This document shows positions 10,780-23,900 of a DNA stretch of 64,000 nt, in pieces (positions within the stretch are counted from its first letter, which is position 1; every line of letters begins with the position of its first letter). Origin of the DNA: Plutella xylostella. Lineage: Eukaryota; Arthropoda; Insecta; Lepidoptera; Plutellidae. The stretch spans positions 6,207,501-6,271,500 of the forward strand of contig NC_064001.1 of NCBI RefSeq assembly GCF_932276165.1, given 5' to 3'. The translations under genes and the position numbers were made by a program. The notes under the pieces are model-generated. The model did not search any database. It saw nothing but the letters and a program-made list of their open reading frames with translations, and was not told where the DNA came from.

Positions 10780-13700
10780 TCACTTGAGTTTTATTTCTGG
10801 TAGGAATCTGAAAAATAAAAAGTTAAATTAGTCCAATGGCAATAATTCGAATATTTCCAAGTATAAAAACATGAATACTATTAGCATTGCTAAATATGTA
10901 GGTTCAGTAGCATCACCACCGTATATAGCGCCATCTAGGCACCGCTGAAGCAGTCTTCTTTACATCTTTCATTCCGCTAGTTACAGCAAACACTAGCGCC
11001 ATCTAGTACACATACACTACACTGTCACCCGTCCCATTACTGAGAGCGATTGGAACAAAAGTGCTCATGCTACATTACGCCTAAGCAGATGGATGATCTC
11101 AATGAAGGGCATTCTATTCTATTATAATTACAATGCACTTACGTATGCATCTTCCAGTTGGTGTATGCTCGACGCACGACCTGGGCGCGCGTGGAGCGCG
11201 GGGGGGCGGCGGCGGGGGCGGGGGGCAGCGGCAGGAGATCACTGCTTAGCACGCGGAGACCTGGATCATAGAGTAAGTAAATATACTTATATTATAAACT
11301 GGATCATTTAAGTAGGTGCATAAGGGCGTATCGAGTCTACTAATAATTATTGGGGTAGATGACTTTTTGGTAACTCTACAAATATGCAAACTCAGAGTGG
11401 GAAGTTTCCAGCCAGCTGAACCTCAGCTAGTAGTTGGTCGAGGAAAACCAAGAACAAAGAGTGTGTCGCTCTTTCAGTGAGCCATACGATAATCGGTGGA
11501 TGTTGTTGGCTGATTAAAGTTTGATAATAAATAATGATGATGAAGTTGATGATACAGATCTCATAATAGCCGACTATAGGATCATAAATATATATAATTA
11601 ATCTCTCACCATACTCCTCCGGAACGCCTCGACAGGCGGGGCGGCCCCGCACCGGGTGAATCTTCGCGTCGGACCGCACATTAAATTTTATCTGTTTCTT
11701 CTGCAATTATATTTTTGTCGCTTTTTATACAAACACATTTTCCGCAGCTTACACTCTCTGCTGGCAAACACAACATGTCTTGTAAGTTGCGGTGTCAATG
11801 AAAAAAAGTTAATAACAACAAAACTGAAATAGTGAATAAGTAGTTTGATAAATCACTGCTGGCCTATGTCCCATTCTACGGGGAAAGACATCTGATACAA
11901 ACGAAAATTACTTACCTTTATTCGAATGTAATAAGGGTTCTGTCAGATGTTTTTCCCCGTGGAATGGGATATATAGTAAGCCCACTATAGGACATGGTCT
12001 TCAAGAGTAGAGCGTTCAAACTCCCAAGATCAAAAGGCTACTTTAACAAAAGCCAAATAAAATAAATAAAAAATCTGCTCCGGCCGGGTATCGAACACGG
12101 GACGCAGCAGTGAGTTACTAAATAGCCATTAACTTTTTTATGAATATTGGGGCATTATTGGGGTAGTAATAATATTTACTGGTCTTGGCTCGGCGGCGGA
12201 GAGGCGTCCGTACACGCCGTACTTGCGCTCGTCCTCGGGCCGCAGCGTGCCCGTCTTCTTCATCACCAGGTAGATCTGGAACACATTAGGGTGTTTTAGT
12301 ATCGTACGGATGTGTACCTACCTATTCTCCGCAGCATTTAATTCCTGGGAAATTCACGAAAAACATATTTAAAAAATATTTAAACAGTTTCCTACCGGCA
12401 TGAGATTGACTAACGGAACACAGCCTGATTACACTCGCGAGCATTGAAAAAGTTCCAGTGACAAAAGCACCAAATTATTCCCAAATTGAAGTACCTACAT
12501 TAACGCACCAGAATACGAGTACTACCAAGTAAAAACATTTTGGCGGTGGAGTGTATTAGAAAGTCTCCTTCAGGTTTTCCAGTTGTTCAGATGTTTAAAA
12601 ATAATGTCATTTTGTTACGTAACAGTGTTTTCATTGCTCATGAGTGTATCATGCCTGTACCTGTTCCAGTACGCCGTAGCTGCGTATTAGGAAGTCCCTC
12701 TGCGCGAGCTGGTTGCGGCGCTCCGACTCCTCGACGCGCAGGATCGGGTCCGGCTCGAAGGACCGGAACACGGGGGCGGGCTTGCGGGCCGTGGCGGGTT
12801 CCGGCTGAAAGTAGGTAGAGAATTTGAAATAAACATTCATTAAGTTGTTTACCACACATACTTTAGTTGTATATATGTGTGTGAATAAATCTGTTTTAAA
12901 TAAATATAATATGGGTACCCTCGCGAGCAATGAAAAATTAACTGTTGACTTTTTTAATCTACCGTAACGGTGTAAGTGATTATTGTACATATAGCGTCCG
13001 CGAATAAAGGAAAATGCATGGCGGACGGTCTCAAGCTGTCTTGCTATAATTTCCAACTTTTCTTTTTTTACGAAAATTATTCTAGGCACCATCGTCAGTG
13101 TTTGCATAATAACATAAATAAATAACTCACAGGAGTGACAGTGATCTTGGAGGGTATTTCAGCCAGTCGCTTCTCTCTCTCTTCCCTCTCCCTCCGTCTC
13201 TCTCTCGCCTTGGACCGGCAACTCTTCTCCGTCACACTCGTTACACCAGTGACAGAGGTCACGGTGGTATTTGCCACACTCTCTTCTACTGATAGCTTTT
13301 TGCGTTCCACTTTAGGTTGTGGCTGTGACGGCTTTTTCAAAGCTTCCGCTTTTTCTTTTGTTTGCTGTGAAAATAAAACTACTTATTCACAAGGGAGATC
13401 TTAGTAGCAGAATAAACTCTTTATTTTAACAGGGTGTAAAACTGCATTAAGCACACTTCTCTCCTCTTGTTTCTACAAAATTCCACATGTTTAGTACTGG
13501 CATTATTAATGCAACATACCAGAAACTCTTCCTTCTGTATTCTAGTGCAGTCGCCTCTAGCCCTAGAAGACGCGGTGGCAGTGTACAATGAACCGGCAGG
13601 CTGTTGGAATAGAGCTGCATATTGATCGCCGGCCGGGTACACACGCCTGTAAGATATGGTACATAGTAATTTATTTCCTAAAAGTAGCCTGAGTATCATG

Positions 13701-16700
13701 AAAGTAAAAAAAAAGAAGGATAGAATCTAGCTAACTAAAAAATGAGGCACAGCAATGGCGGCGACATGAGAGTGTGTGGGTGCGTAGGTGCGACGTGATT
13801 GGCGCGCGGCGGCGGACTGACTTAGAGTGTGAATTTGTGTGTGAAACTGATTTACTTTGGGTGCCTCACTTTTTAGTTATCGAAATTCCTTCCGTAATTT
13901 TTTTCTACTTCCATTCTGAGTATGTGTTAATCCCAGATGGTCCCAAATTTCCAGAAAATCCGATCAGTAGTTTTTGTACGCGAAAGAGTATAACAAAAAT
14001 ATGTCCAAACAAACTTTTACGTTTTTAATGGTAGGAACCAGGATGAACTTCACTAGTTAATATGTTGTTTTTTCAAAAAATCATACCCATTTCAGTCAAT
14101 GTAGTTAAAAACTTCGTTTCATTTGCCAATAACTATTTGTTGTGTACAGAACTATGAGCCTGTCTGTACACAAAACTATGCTGCGTTGCGCGACGTCGCA
14201 TCGCAAAAATCTGCGACTGCTAATTTGACAGTTATGATTAAATTTATTTCTGTCGCAGATTTTTGCGACGCGACGTCACAATGAAGTTTTGTGTACAAGC
14301 CCTATTAATAACCCCTTAAAGGGAAAGATGTCAGCACCCACGTACCGGTAGTTCCCGAGATGCGTCTCCTCCCACGTGATCTGTGTCTGCCACGGGCTCG
14401 TCTCCACCTCCCTGTCTTCAGCCGCCTCCGAGTGCCTGGCGAGAGGAACACATTATTAAGTACATGTAAATGTATAATATAATAATAATAATAATATAAT
14501 ATGTGGGGACATCTCACACACGGCCATTTGACCCCAAGCTAGGCAGAGCCTGTGTTATGGGTATCGGACAGCTGATATATCTACACAAATACATAGATAT
14601 ATACATATTAAATATAAATATCAACACCCAAGACCCGAGAACAAATATCTGTCTTTAAACAAATATCTGCCCCAGCCGGGAATCGAACCCGGGACCTTCG
14701 GCATAGCAGTCAGGGCCACTAACCACTACGCAATTCGACCGTCATATACCTACTGATGGTTATTGTATTTGGTATAAAGTGCGTTTAAGACACGAGCAAG
14801 TAAATAGCTACATTATAAATAGTTACGTACATATTTTGCTCACCACGACTGTAATCCCCGAAGGGCTAGTCAGCCGAGTCACCCGCTTTTCGCTGTACAT
14901 TTGTACCTACTCACGTGACAGTAGGTCGCGAGCGGTATCGTCGTTTTTGAATGAGTACAATGCACTTAGGGTACATATCTAGAATCTAGACATGCAGGTT
15001 TCCTCGCGATGTTTTCTTCACCGTCAGAGCATTTGTAACTGTCAGTGCCGGGATTCGAACTCGCATCTCCGGCGTGAGAAGCGGGATCTCGGGTCTCGGG
15101 ACTCACCCGGTGGGTCGGTCACGGTGGTGGGTAGTCTCAGGCTTTTCCGCTGTACCTACATTTGTACTGACTTGGTTGGTCGCTAGAAGTTTTTGAATGT
15201 TTTGTTGAAAGTACATTTAGAACCTAGATATTATGGTTTGCTCACGATGTTTTCTCTGTGTGACTCACCCGGTGAGTCGGTCGCGGATGCGGCGCCGGTC
15301 CTCGAGCAGCGCGCGGCGTCGGTCGCACTGCCAGATGTTGAGCATGGACAGCGTGTCCGACAGCAGCGCCTCCTTCACCTCGCGGTCTAGCTGCGTGTCC
15401 GTGTGGAAACTGGGCGAGTGGTTCACCTGATGGGGCAATGGAAGTTTAGAGCGGGTGTACATTAGGCGTTTTGAAGCGCGGAATTTGGAGTAAAGAGAGT
15501 TTATCGAAGGCGTAGGTACACATACAAGCGAACGCTTTTGAACAACGACGATGTACAATTGTACATGGTACTACGGACGTTGAACGTAACGCTAAGCGCC
15601 TAATGTCTACTCGCCCATTAGTGTTGCTTCGTCTTCTAGGGCGATTTGAGTATTGTATCTTTCCAAAAATCATACAATGCGTCATGTAGTGGAGTGCGTA
15701 ACAAACGAGTTTATTGTAGCTGTAGCGACATCTATTGGTAGCTTCTAGGAGCTATCCTAAGGTCACAGCAAATATAAAAGTAACGTAAACGGATCGCGTT
15801 TCCTTCTTCTGTCAACCAGGCTCGCTAAACTTAAATGAAAGGAAAAAATATAATTTATGTAAAATTATTAAGTACAGCCAACTCACCTCCAAGATAAAAG
15901 GATGTAACTTATGATCCAGCAGAATGTCGAATCCAAGTATTTCAAAGCACGCATGGACCTGAAAATATACATTCCATATCCACCATTAGACAATAAGTTC
16001 GTTGCATAGTTTCAGACACTGAAACACAATGCAGTAGTCGTATTCATTTGCATAAGAATAAAGCTAGACAATTAAAAAGGCAAATTTATGTACACGTGGG
16101 ACGGCCTGTAACTTTCAGATTAAATATTATAAGTACCTACACTCCTTTTACGCATTGAAAACTTTATGTTGCGGTCTTGAATATTTAGCAATGTAACAAA
16201 TATTTATACTTTTACATACAAGTATGAACAAACGAATATACTTACGGCATTAAAAATGTAGTTATACCGACTAAGTACTTATTTCCCTACTTCTTACCAG
16301 CATTAGATGGCCTAGCATGGCACAACACAAGATTTTATACTTACAGTTAAGTAGGTACTTACCAACGGTAAACCAAACATAGCTGAAGGCAGTATAACAG
16401 CCTACTCTACCTATTCTGATACGCGATCTACTTATTAATTACGAGTAATAACATTATCCTTTTATTGCACTGATTTAAAATAACAAACGAATACATAATA
16501 TGTATACGACTGAATAACAACTTCCAACCAACGCTTATTTACAAGCCCAACTAAAACTACAACAAGACAAGACAAGACAACAACCATATCATGCGTGGGG
16601 AAACACGCATGGTAGCTGTGCTTCAGTATGGGCCAGGCCGATATGATCGTCTTCACGATCACTTGGTCCACGGACTGCCAGAGAGCCTCCACGTTGACGC

Positions 16701-19700
16701 CTTGAGACTGCAGTATCTTGTTCAGTGTAGATATCTTGCTGGCGCCCACCAAATGTTATACGGTACAATGAGGTAATTTTTTGGAAAGTTAGTTCAAGTT
16801 GGTAGTTACCAGCCCGCTTCGTATGATAGATGAACGGAAATAATCGCGTCTAGTCCAATGACAGTGCCATGATTCATGCTAAAGTAATAGGTTGAGTGGT
16901 TTATGTATGAAGTGCGGGCTGAAAACTAAGTTATAGCTACTGTAGGGTTAGGCATATTCTAGCTTGACAAAAAACGGTCATATGCAACCGGCACGTTTAT
17001 TGTAACGAGACAGAGTTGCGGTTTAAAAGGCCCAAAACGTAGTTTTTCGTTAACCAGAGTGACTCCCCAGATCATGGCAAAGAGTGTCAATATATTATTT
17101 TAGTTCATCTTCCAGAGTGTTTTATGACCAACTGTTAACTAAAAAATGTGATGAACATATTGAACATGCAGCTTATTTCTACCTCATTTATGATGTAAGT
17201 AAGTAAGGTGAGGTACCTACGACGACGTAAATTGATACACATAAATAATCTAAACATTAACATGCCTTGTTTTACACTACAGGATCTCGTAGGTACATTA
17301 TAAGGGGCCGCAGCACAAAACTGGTCCGTATGCTCTATTATATTATGATACGGATTTTATATCGCACTCATATTATACCTAACGGCCCGCCAGCATAGTG
17401 TGCGAGATCTAGCCCTTAAAGGTACGGGATGAGCAGTAAACCATAACAACGACAATAACATAACCTACGTAATAAAGCCTATATTACCGTTTGCTGCCGG
17501 CCTCGGAGTCGTGCACGTAGGTGCGACTGTGCTTGTTCACTGCGTAGTTGGTGAGGTGCATGAACACATTCGTCGTATTGTTCGCGCTGGGGTCGGCGTA
17601 GCGGCTCGTTGCGAATCTAAAATTGTAGTAAGTATAGTAATAGTAATATGTTCGCGACTGCAGCGCCGCCTGGTGGCGATCAGCGGAAACTATGGAAATA
17701 ATATTGTGGAAGAAGCCTGTAGAATTTTCGCATTCTTGATCTGAACTCGTCACGATACGCATTTGTGTAATTTGTATTATATTAAATTTTCTTTGTAAAT
17801 AAACGTAATATCAGCATAAACCTATGGATTATCATTCGCTTCAACATAAATTGGTCCTTCGAGCCGGATAAGGTTCACTAAACATAAGTAGTGCAGGTGT
17901 AAGTGTTCCTGAATAAAAACGGCATGTCAAGACGTATCCAACGGACTGCGCCAAATTTGATATGATACAGGCTATGGTATATTGGGTAATTTACATAAAT
18001 TAGATAGGTACCTTACTAAGCCTTCATTGTAGACAAATATCCGGAGTGGGTCGCAGGACGTAATAAGCGTGTACACTCGCATATCGAATTTATAGCCATC
18101 CACTAAGTACGGCTTCGCGACATAAACCTGAAATAAAAAAAATATATTTTACTTACATAAGCATTCAAAATTTATTCAAAGTACAATGAAAAAAGGAAAT
18201 GTTATTACCGTCATGGGGATAATTACAAATACTTAGTAAATTACCTGGCATATTAATTTCTCAGTAGGCTTGACGTCTTTCAGAGATTTCGTCAAGTAAA
18301 TGCCTCGACCCTGACTCCCACATTCAGGTTTAATTATGAAAGTCTTGTTCTTACGTATCTTGCTGTAGTTTAGAGCCTCGCCAAAACTGAAAAATATGTT
18401 ATAGGTATCTTACAGAATTCAATATCATCAGCCAGCTCACCTACTGCTGGATAATAGCTTATTTATGTTTTACTCTTATGTATTATTAACTAATTACATT
18501 TCTAAAGGGTACTTTACTTACTCAGCCGGCAAACACCAGGTCTTGGGAAAGAAGTTGTACTCTTTGGGATAAATTTTCTGCATTCTGTTCAAGTTACGCG
18601 CTAACAGGTCTTTCCTGAAAGACAAAAATACAATAATTATTGTAACTAGGTACTTATCTGAAACTGTACAGCGTTTCATTTAAATGACTACCTACCTATT
18701 CTTCGCATGTTGACTGATGATGGTAATCTAAACGCTTTGACGCCGAATTTATCTCGTATTACGAAACGAATAGCTAGTGGCGCCATCTAGTGACCACAAC
18801 AAACATCACAACAACCTCACCTACAGATCTCGAGCATGCCGGGAAAGTGGTTGATCCTCTGGAAGCGCTTCATCTCTTTCGCTCGCTCCACCGACACGCT
18901 CATGTCGGTCCAGTAGAAGTTCCACGCCTCATCCTCGGGTACCTCTCGCATGCCGAACGCGCCCGCCACCTTCCGGATGGACTCGTAGCGACAGTTCACG
19001 AGGCAGATTGTTATCTGTGAGCTGAGATGTATGCAGGTTATGGTGTGATGAATAAATGATGCGGTAGAGGGAGGAGAGAGGGTGGGTTGTCCTTTTCGTG
19101 CAGCAGTTACAATTCTATGTATTAGAGAAGTTAATAGAGAGATATTTTATAAATCACAATCTTATTTTATATTATTTTTAACCATAGATAAATATTGGCA
19201 CAAGACCAGTCAGAGTGGAAATCTACACTTGGAGCCCTATGTCCCTCATTAGGGATCCCAGGACCTGATGATGATGATAGATAAATATAGAACAACAATA
19301 TGCTTTGCAATATTGCCACATGGTTATACAGTCTCGAATCAGCAATCTGATGTGAATGAAGCACCTACCGTCTTTTCTTCTTCTTCTTCCGAACAGGTTC
19401 AACGGGCATGGCGGGCCCCACTCGTGAGTTTGGCTGGGACGTGTCATCCTCTCCGTACAATTTGTTCTCATATTGGCGCATTATCTGAGCTATATTCTCT
19501 GCTGCCGTGCGCTCGTCTCGGGCTTGCTGTTCTACTTTAACAGATAAAACAAAATTAAATAGTTAAATATAAAAAACCACTGTAAAGCAGGAAAAAATAA
19601 TTCGAACATTTAAGGTGAATTAAGATTCTGGGCTGGTGTTATTGTAAATGGTAGAAAATGCAATTGTAAGTATCTCTTTCCATGTTGAATTGGAGTACAG

Positions 19701-19989
19701 GTATAGTTGGAACTTGTCTCCAAGGCTGACATCATCATCATCACAACCCATCATGTCACCCAATGAAAGATGGGTTTTAAGCCTAGTCCACCACGCTTGT
19801 TGCTCGCTGACTAGGTTTAATAACTGCTGCCAAACAACAACAACCTGATTATAGTTACAGATATGTGAAATTACCTTCCAATGCCTTTTCAATTTTCTTT
19901 TTAGTCGCAGCATTCTTCATGAGTGTTTTTGCAACATAGGTAATTGATACATCATCATCTTCGCCTAGACATGCGCTGCTTGTATCCAT
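10780..19989 (-). CDS. TTLL6: TTLL6/TTLL13-type tubulin polyglutamylase, 18 coding exons, 757 aa
   Basis: ATP-grasp ligase adding glutamate side chains to tubulin C-terminal tails in cilia, flagella and neurons (family knowledge). Exons, minus strand: 19989-19875, 19534-19369, 19021-18821, 18614-18522, 18386-18245, 18127-18012, 17616-17488, 16738-16585, 15958-15887, 15426-15269, 14435-14346, 13646-13520, 13364-13131, 12804-12661, 12275-12180, 11700-11610, 11260-11143, 10807-10780. All phases match. Seen: KKKKKRRSQITICLVNCRYE, a basic entry to the TTL domain; FYWTDMSVS; RFQRINHFPGMLEICRKDLL; nucleotide-binding FIIKPECGSQGRGIYL; DGYKFDMRVYTLITS; FMHLTNYAVNKHS; and the metal-binding GFDILLDHKL...FILEVNHSPSF. 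These order as in vertebrate TTLL6/13. The C-terminal third is charged and helical (residues about 530-600) with a Pro/Ala-rich stretch near the end. Exon 8 has a weak GTTGTT donor. Exon 3 uses the CTCAG acceptor at 19022-19023; the nearer one would give a stop. Confidence 0.93.
11863..11985. mobile_element. Small MITE with inverted ends in a TTLL intron
   Basis: Left arm contains CCCATTCTACGGGGAAAGACATCTGA; the right arm is its inverted copy with a few changes (TCAGATGTTTTTCCCCGTGG). The arms enclose about 45 bases. No target duplication could be settled. Confidence 0.6.
12078..12118 (-). repeat. tRNA-derived SINE fragment
   Basis: The minus strand reads a B-box-like GTTCGATACCC within CGTCCCGTGTTCGATACCCG. 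No complete cloverleaf is present, so this is a SINE head remnant, not a tRNA gene. It lies in a TTLL intron. Confidence 0.5.
14158..14302. mobile_element. Foldback MITE in a TTLL intron
   Basis: Ends are inverted copies: GTACACAAAAC at 14165-14177 and GTTTTGTGTAC at 14286-14296. Inside, CGCAAAAATCTGCGAC pairs with GTCGCAGATTTTTGCG. The whole element folds as a near-complete hairpin with a short AT-rich loop (about 14222-14258). Confidence 0.7.
14473..14745 (-). mobile_element. tRNA-derived SINE, minus orientation
   Basis: The minus strand starts with a tRNA-like head (14745 downwards): an A-box-like GTAGTGGTTAGTGG and B box GGTTCGATTCCCGG, followed by a body and an ATAAT repeat tail at 14473-14500. 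This is a typical lepidopteran SINE. It has the internal pol III promoter but no tRNA secondary structure. Confidence 0.85.
14985..15110 (-). mobile_element. Second tRNA-derived SINE fragment
   Basis: The minus strand shows GAGTTCGAATCCCGGCACTG (B box) near 15042-15061, with the body passing through a GAAGAAAACATCGCGAGGAAA segment at 14997-15018. A shorter related piece (GCTCACGATGTTTTC) lies at 15239-15253, 16 bases before the exon 10 donor of the TTLL gene. Confidence 0.7.
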
Positions 19990-20955
19990 TTCCAATCAAA
20001 AGGTTCGGTAGTCTATAACTACTCTAACATGACTGGAAGAAATGTAAGAATAACATTGCTTAGAAATAACATAGGATCTTTGACAGATGTAGGAGAGATT
20101 TTAAGCAAAAGGAATCCAAACACCGAGCTATTGTTGTATCGGTTACATTTTACATTATATCCAATGTGATATGATGTGATAGAAGACTTACCTCCATGTA
20201 AAACTCGGTAAAACAATACTTGACTTTGAATAATGTAAAAAACATATCAAAACTGCGGCATTGAGTAACATCAAAATAATGTCTTCTCTACATAATTACA
20301 AGTTTGAATTTAAACACGAAAGTACAGTAGAAACTCTAAATTATAATTTCCTAATTTTTTTCACTATTTAATCAATATTGCAAACACTTTTATTTTTTTA
20401 TAATTTGTATGAAAATGAAAAAACGATTATCACGCAAACGCAAATGAGGTTGTGTTGTGTTTGTGTTGTTTTTGTTGACTTCTTCCCATCTTCTTCCACT
20501 TCCGCTTCCGGAAAATTTGGGAAACGGAAACGGAACTGAATGTAACCTTCACAGAAAAAGCAGCTTCCTCATCGCTATTTTACACTACCTTATCCTGATG
20601 CACCAACACTCCAGCATCTCCAAAAACTCTTCATTTTGTCATTTTAACTAGGAGCTGGTGCTGCTGGTGCAATGATCGTAAAAAAATATACTGCAATGAC
20701 TTTCGTAGCTCAGAATAATAAATTATTCGCATATCTATGTTTCATTCACTCATTAACAACTAAGTCGATCGATTAAGTTAGCATTGAGAATAGAACAACA
20801 CTGTGTAGAAATACCATAGACAATTATAAAAAACTTCACTTCAGCCGTCAAATCAAGTCAAGTCAAGCGAAATCGCGACGAATCGTCAAAAAATTTCAAT
20901 AGTGCTTGTAAATTTGCTTTTCCGCCAAAGTACAGAGTCATCTAGATTTGCCAAA
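19990..20955. promoter_or_regulatory. Shared head-to-head promoter region of TTLL and ubiquilin
   Basis: 966 bases between two start codons pointing outwards. It is AT-rich with a GC-rich patch (about 20480-20560). The leader of ubiquilin contains several CAAGTCAAG-like repeats (20850-20875). No TATA box was identified. Short ORFs here are unsupported. Confidence 0.5.
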
Positions 20956-23900
20956 ATGGCAGAAGGACAAGAAGACCCCAAAAAGATCACCATTACAGTT
21001 AAAACACCCAAAGAAAAACAACAAATTGAAATAGAGGAAGATGCAGATATCAAAAAAGTAAGTACTGTGACCAGCCAAATTTTTACTCATGGCGTAATAA
21101 TACATAAATGCATACGCAATCAGTGATGACACTTGTTTAATTATTCGGCAATAGCATCTATTTACATTGAACACTATATTATTGCAGTTGAAACAAACTC
21201 TGGGCCCTAAATTCAATTCGGAGCCGGAACAACTATGTCTAATCTTCGCCGGAAAGATCATGAACGATGGCGACACTTTGAAGCAGCACAACATCAAGGA
21301 TGGGCTGACGGTGCACCTCGTGATCAAGACGCCGCCGCGGCCGGAGCCGGAGGGCGGCCCGCGGCGCCCGCCCGGTCAGTAACTACCTGTCATACGCCTA
21401 CAGGGTTAGGCTTCGTGTTTACTTCTTCCAGATATATTGGAATCACTCCAAAGTGCTTTTATATTCAGTTGTGTACAGTATGCAATGTGCATTATGTGCT
21501 GTTTACTTATCTCTCCAAATGGGAGTTGTATACAAGCATTACTCATCATATTTATCTATCTGCCCTCTATTAGTTGAAGACTAGATTGTAAGAAATATCT
21601 ATAAAATTAGACCTTGCCCATTTATAACTTTTCACATGATACACATTGTTTTTGCCATGGGCAGATACCTTCTTGGGTTTAAGATTCCTAGAAATGAATA
21701 GCATCTGGTTCGCTAAAGGCACCTTCCTAACATGTTATCCAATGTCTAACCCACCCTGGGAGATCAGTGCTTTTAATTTCATATGTCTTTACTACTTTTC
21801 GTCGCATTGATTTGGTCCATACTGGTCTGATAGTAGGTAGGTAGGGAAAATAAGTACCAGAAACAAAAATATACAAAATTAATATGATAAGGAACAGCTT
21901 AGTTATTGTAACCAACACTGATTTTTGTTCTACATCTTGTGTTTGGGCTTCATCTTAAAAATGCAAAAAAATAACTCAGTCCATTAGTGTCTCCCATTGT
22001 ACATTTGTTTATTGTGTCCTCAGTATTCATATGCCTATTTATTGGGTTCCGCTCATCTGGCATAATCTTTATTGACCAAAACTCATTTCGCATAACTCGT
22101 ATGGTCTAAACTTTTTTGGCCGAACCATCACTTTGCCAAGACTTATGTGGCATAAGGCTCGTTTCGTCTAAAACTCTTTAGGCACAATCTTTAAACACCT
22201 AAGTTTCGTTTGTTCAAATTTATGTTCGTCTATACCTATGTATAATCTTGTTTATCTTAATGTTATCTTAATAAATAATATATTAAGTATGTAGTAAATG
22301 TACAAATTGTGGTATTTTTCTCCTACATCCCGAAAATCACGATATTGTATGATCAAAAAATCTAAAGTTAACGACCAATATAATTATTACAAACGCCATG
22401 AGATCGAAACCTAAAAATAGGTGCGACGACGAGCAAAGCGAGGAGGAGCGTGTTAGGTGCACATGTTCATCAAAACCAAAGCTGTTTTCCAAACAGCGGA
22501 AACAATACAAGGCACCAGTTTGCGCTATGTAGGGAGACGCTTCGTCAAAGTTAAAGCCAGACGAATATTATTACTTTGTATAAACCTATGCCATAGCATT
22601 ATTAGGCTATTCAAGATTTGGCCATACCATTATTAGGCTAAACAATGTAATGCGAAATAACTTTTTACTAAACGATATTTATGCCATACGATTTTCGGCG
22701 TAACGAGACTTTGACCAAACGTTACTATGCAATACGAGATTAGGCAAAAAAATCTTATGCCAAAAAAGGTAGAACCCTATTTATTTTCTGGTTTGTTACT
22801 TAAATTTTGTCTTGTTACATACAATTTAAATATTTAATTAAATTGGTCTACTTACACTTTATACTGATGGCATAGTTTAAATGTTTCATCATTAGAATGA
22901 ATCATAACATCCACACTCATTCTAAATCATGGTGTCATCTAGTCAACAACTATAGAAAAGCTAAAATGAATATATTTTTATCTAGCTAGCTTTGGTGTTC
23001 TGATAGCTTATCACCTCATCATTTACATATTAGTTCTTTGACATTGGTTGTTGAATCACACTTAAGCAAAGGAAAACATTGACCTGTGCATTATGTTTGA
23101 GTCCACCAAGCAAACCCCTTGCTTTTATAGAGCAGATTAAAATGATCTAGAATCTAGATGTACAATATAATTAACTGATAGTAGATAGACAAAAATATTG
23201 TGTTCTGAATACATCAATCAATACACCACCTACTGTTATAAGGTGAAAATCCTATGACGTCTCTGGAAATAGAATGATAAATAATTAATGATTGTTTTTG
23301 TTACAGCTGACATAGGTGCCACACCTTTTGGTCTGAACTCCCTGGGCGGTCTGGCTGGGTTGGAAAGCCTTGGACTAGGACAAAGCACTTTTATGGATCT
23401 TCAGGTGATTTTATTTATTCATTTATTTGCGCAATCAACTAGCATTGCAGAATTTCACTTGCTCACATGCATTCCATAAATTTTTGGTCTCATTAGCTGT
23501 CTCTCCACAACCTAACCTAATCATCTCCATAACTGAAGGATATTCCTGAATAGGTATTCTGATTTGCAAGTAACACACTTTTTACTGTATAAATGGTGTC
23601 ACTTATAGACCCTAGATGAGTTTTAGTCCACCATACCATTCACTATTTTTAGCCATAAATTAACTTTGAATACCCTCTCACTTAACCCTATAACATTCAC
23701 TTTCCAGGCCCGCATGCAACAAGAGCTGCTGTCGAACCCGGACATGTTGCGACAGGTGTTGGACAACCCGCTGGTGCAGCAGATGATGAACGACCCGGAG
23801 AACATGCGCTCGCTCATCACCTCCAACCCGCAGATGCAGGATCTTATGGCTGTGAGTATGCATACTATTGCGTACATAGTTTATGTTTCATCTATGTAGG

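Noticed and set aside
14650..14745. Possible tRNA gene (A and B box present on the minus strand)
   Set aside because: The sequence runs on into a SINE body and repeat tail and does not fold as a cloverleaf.
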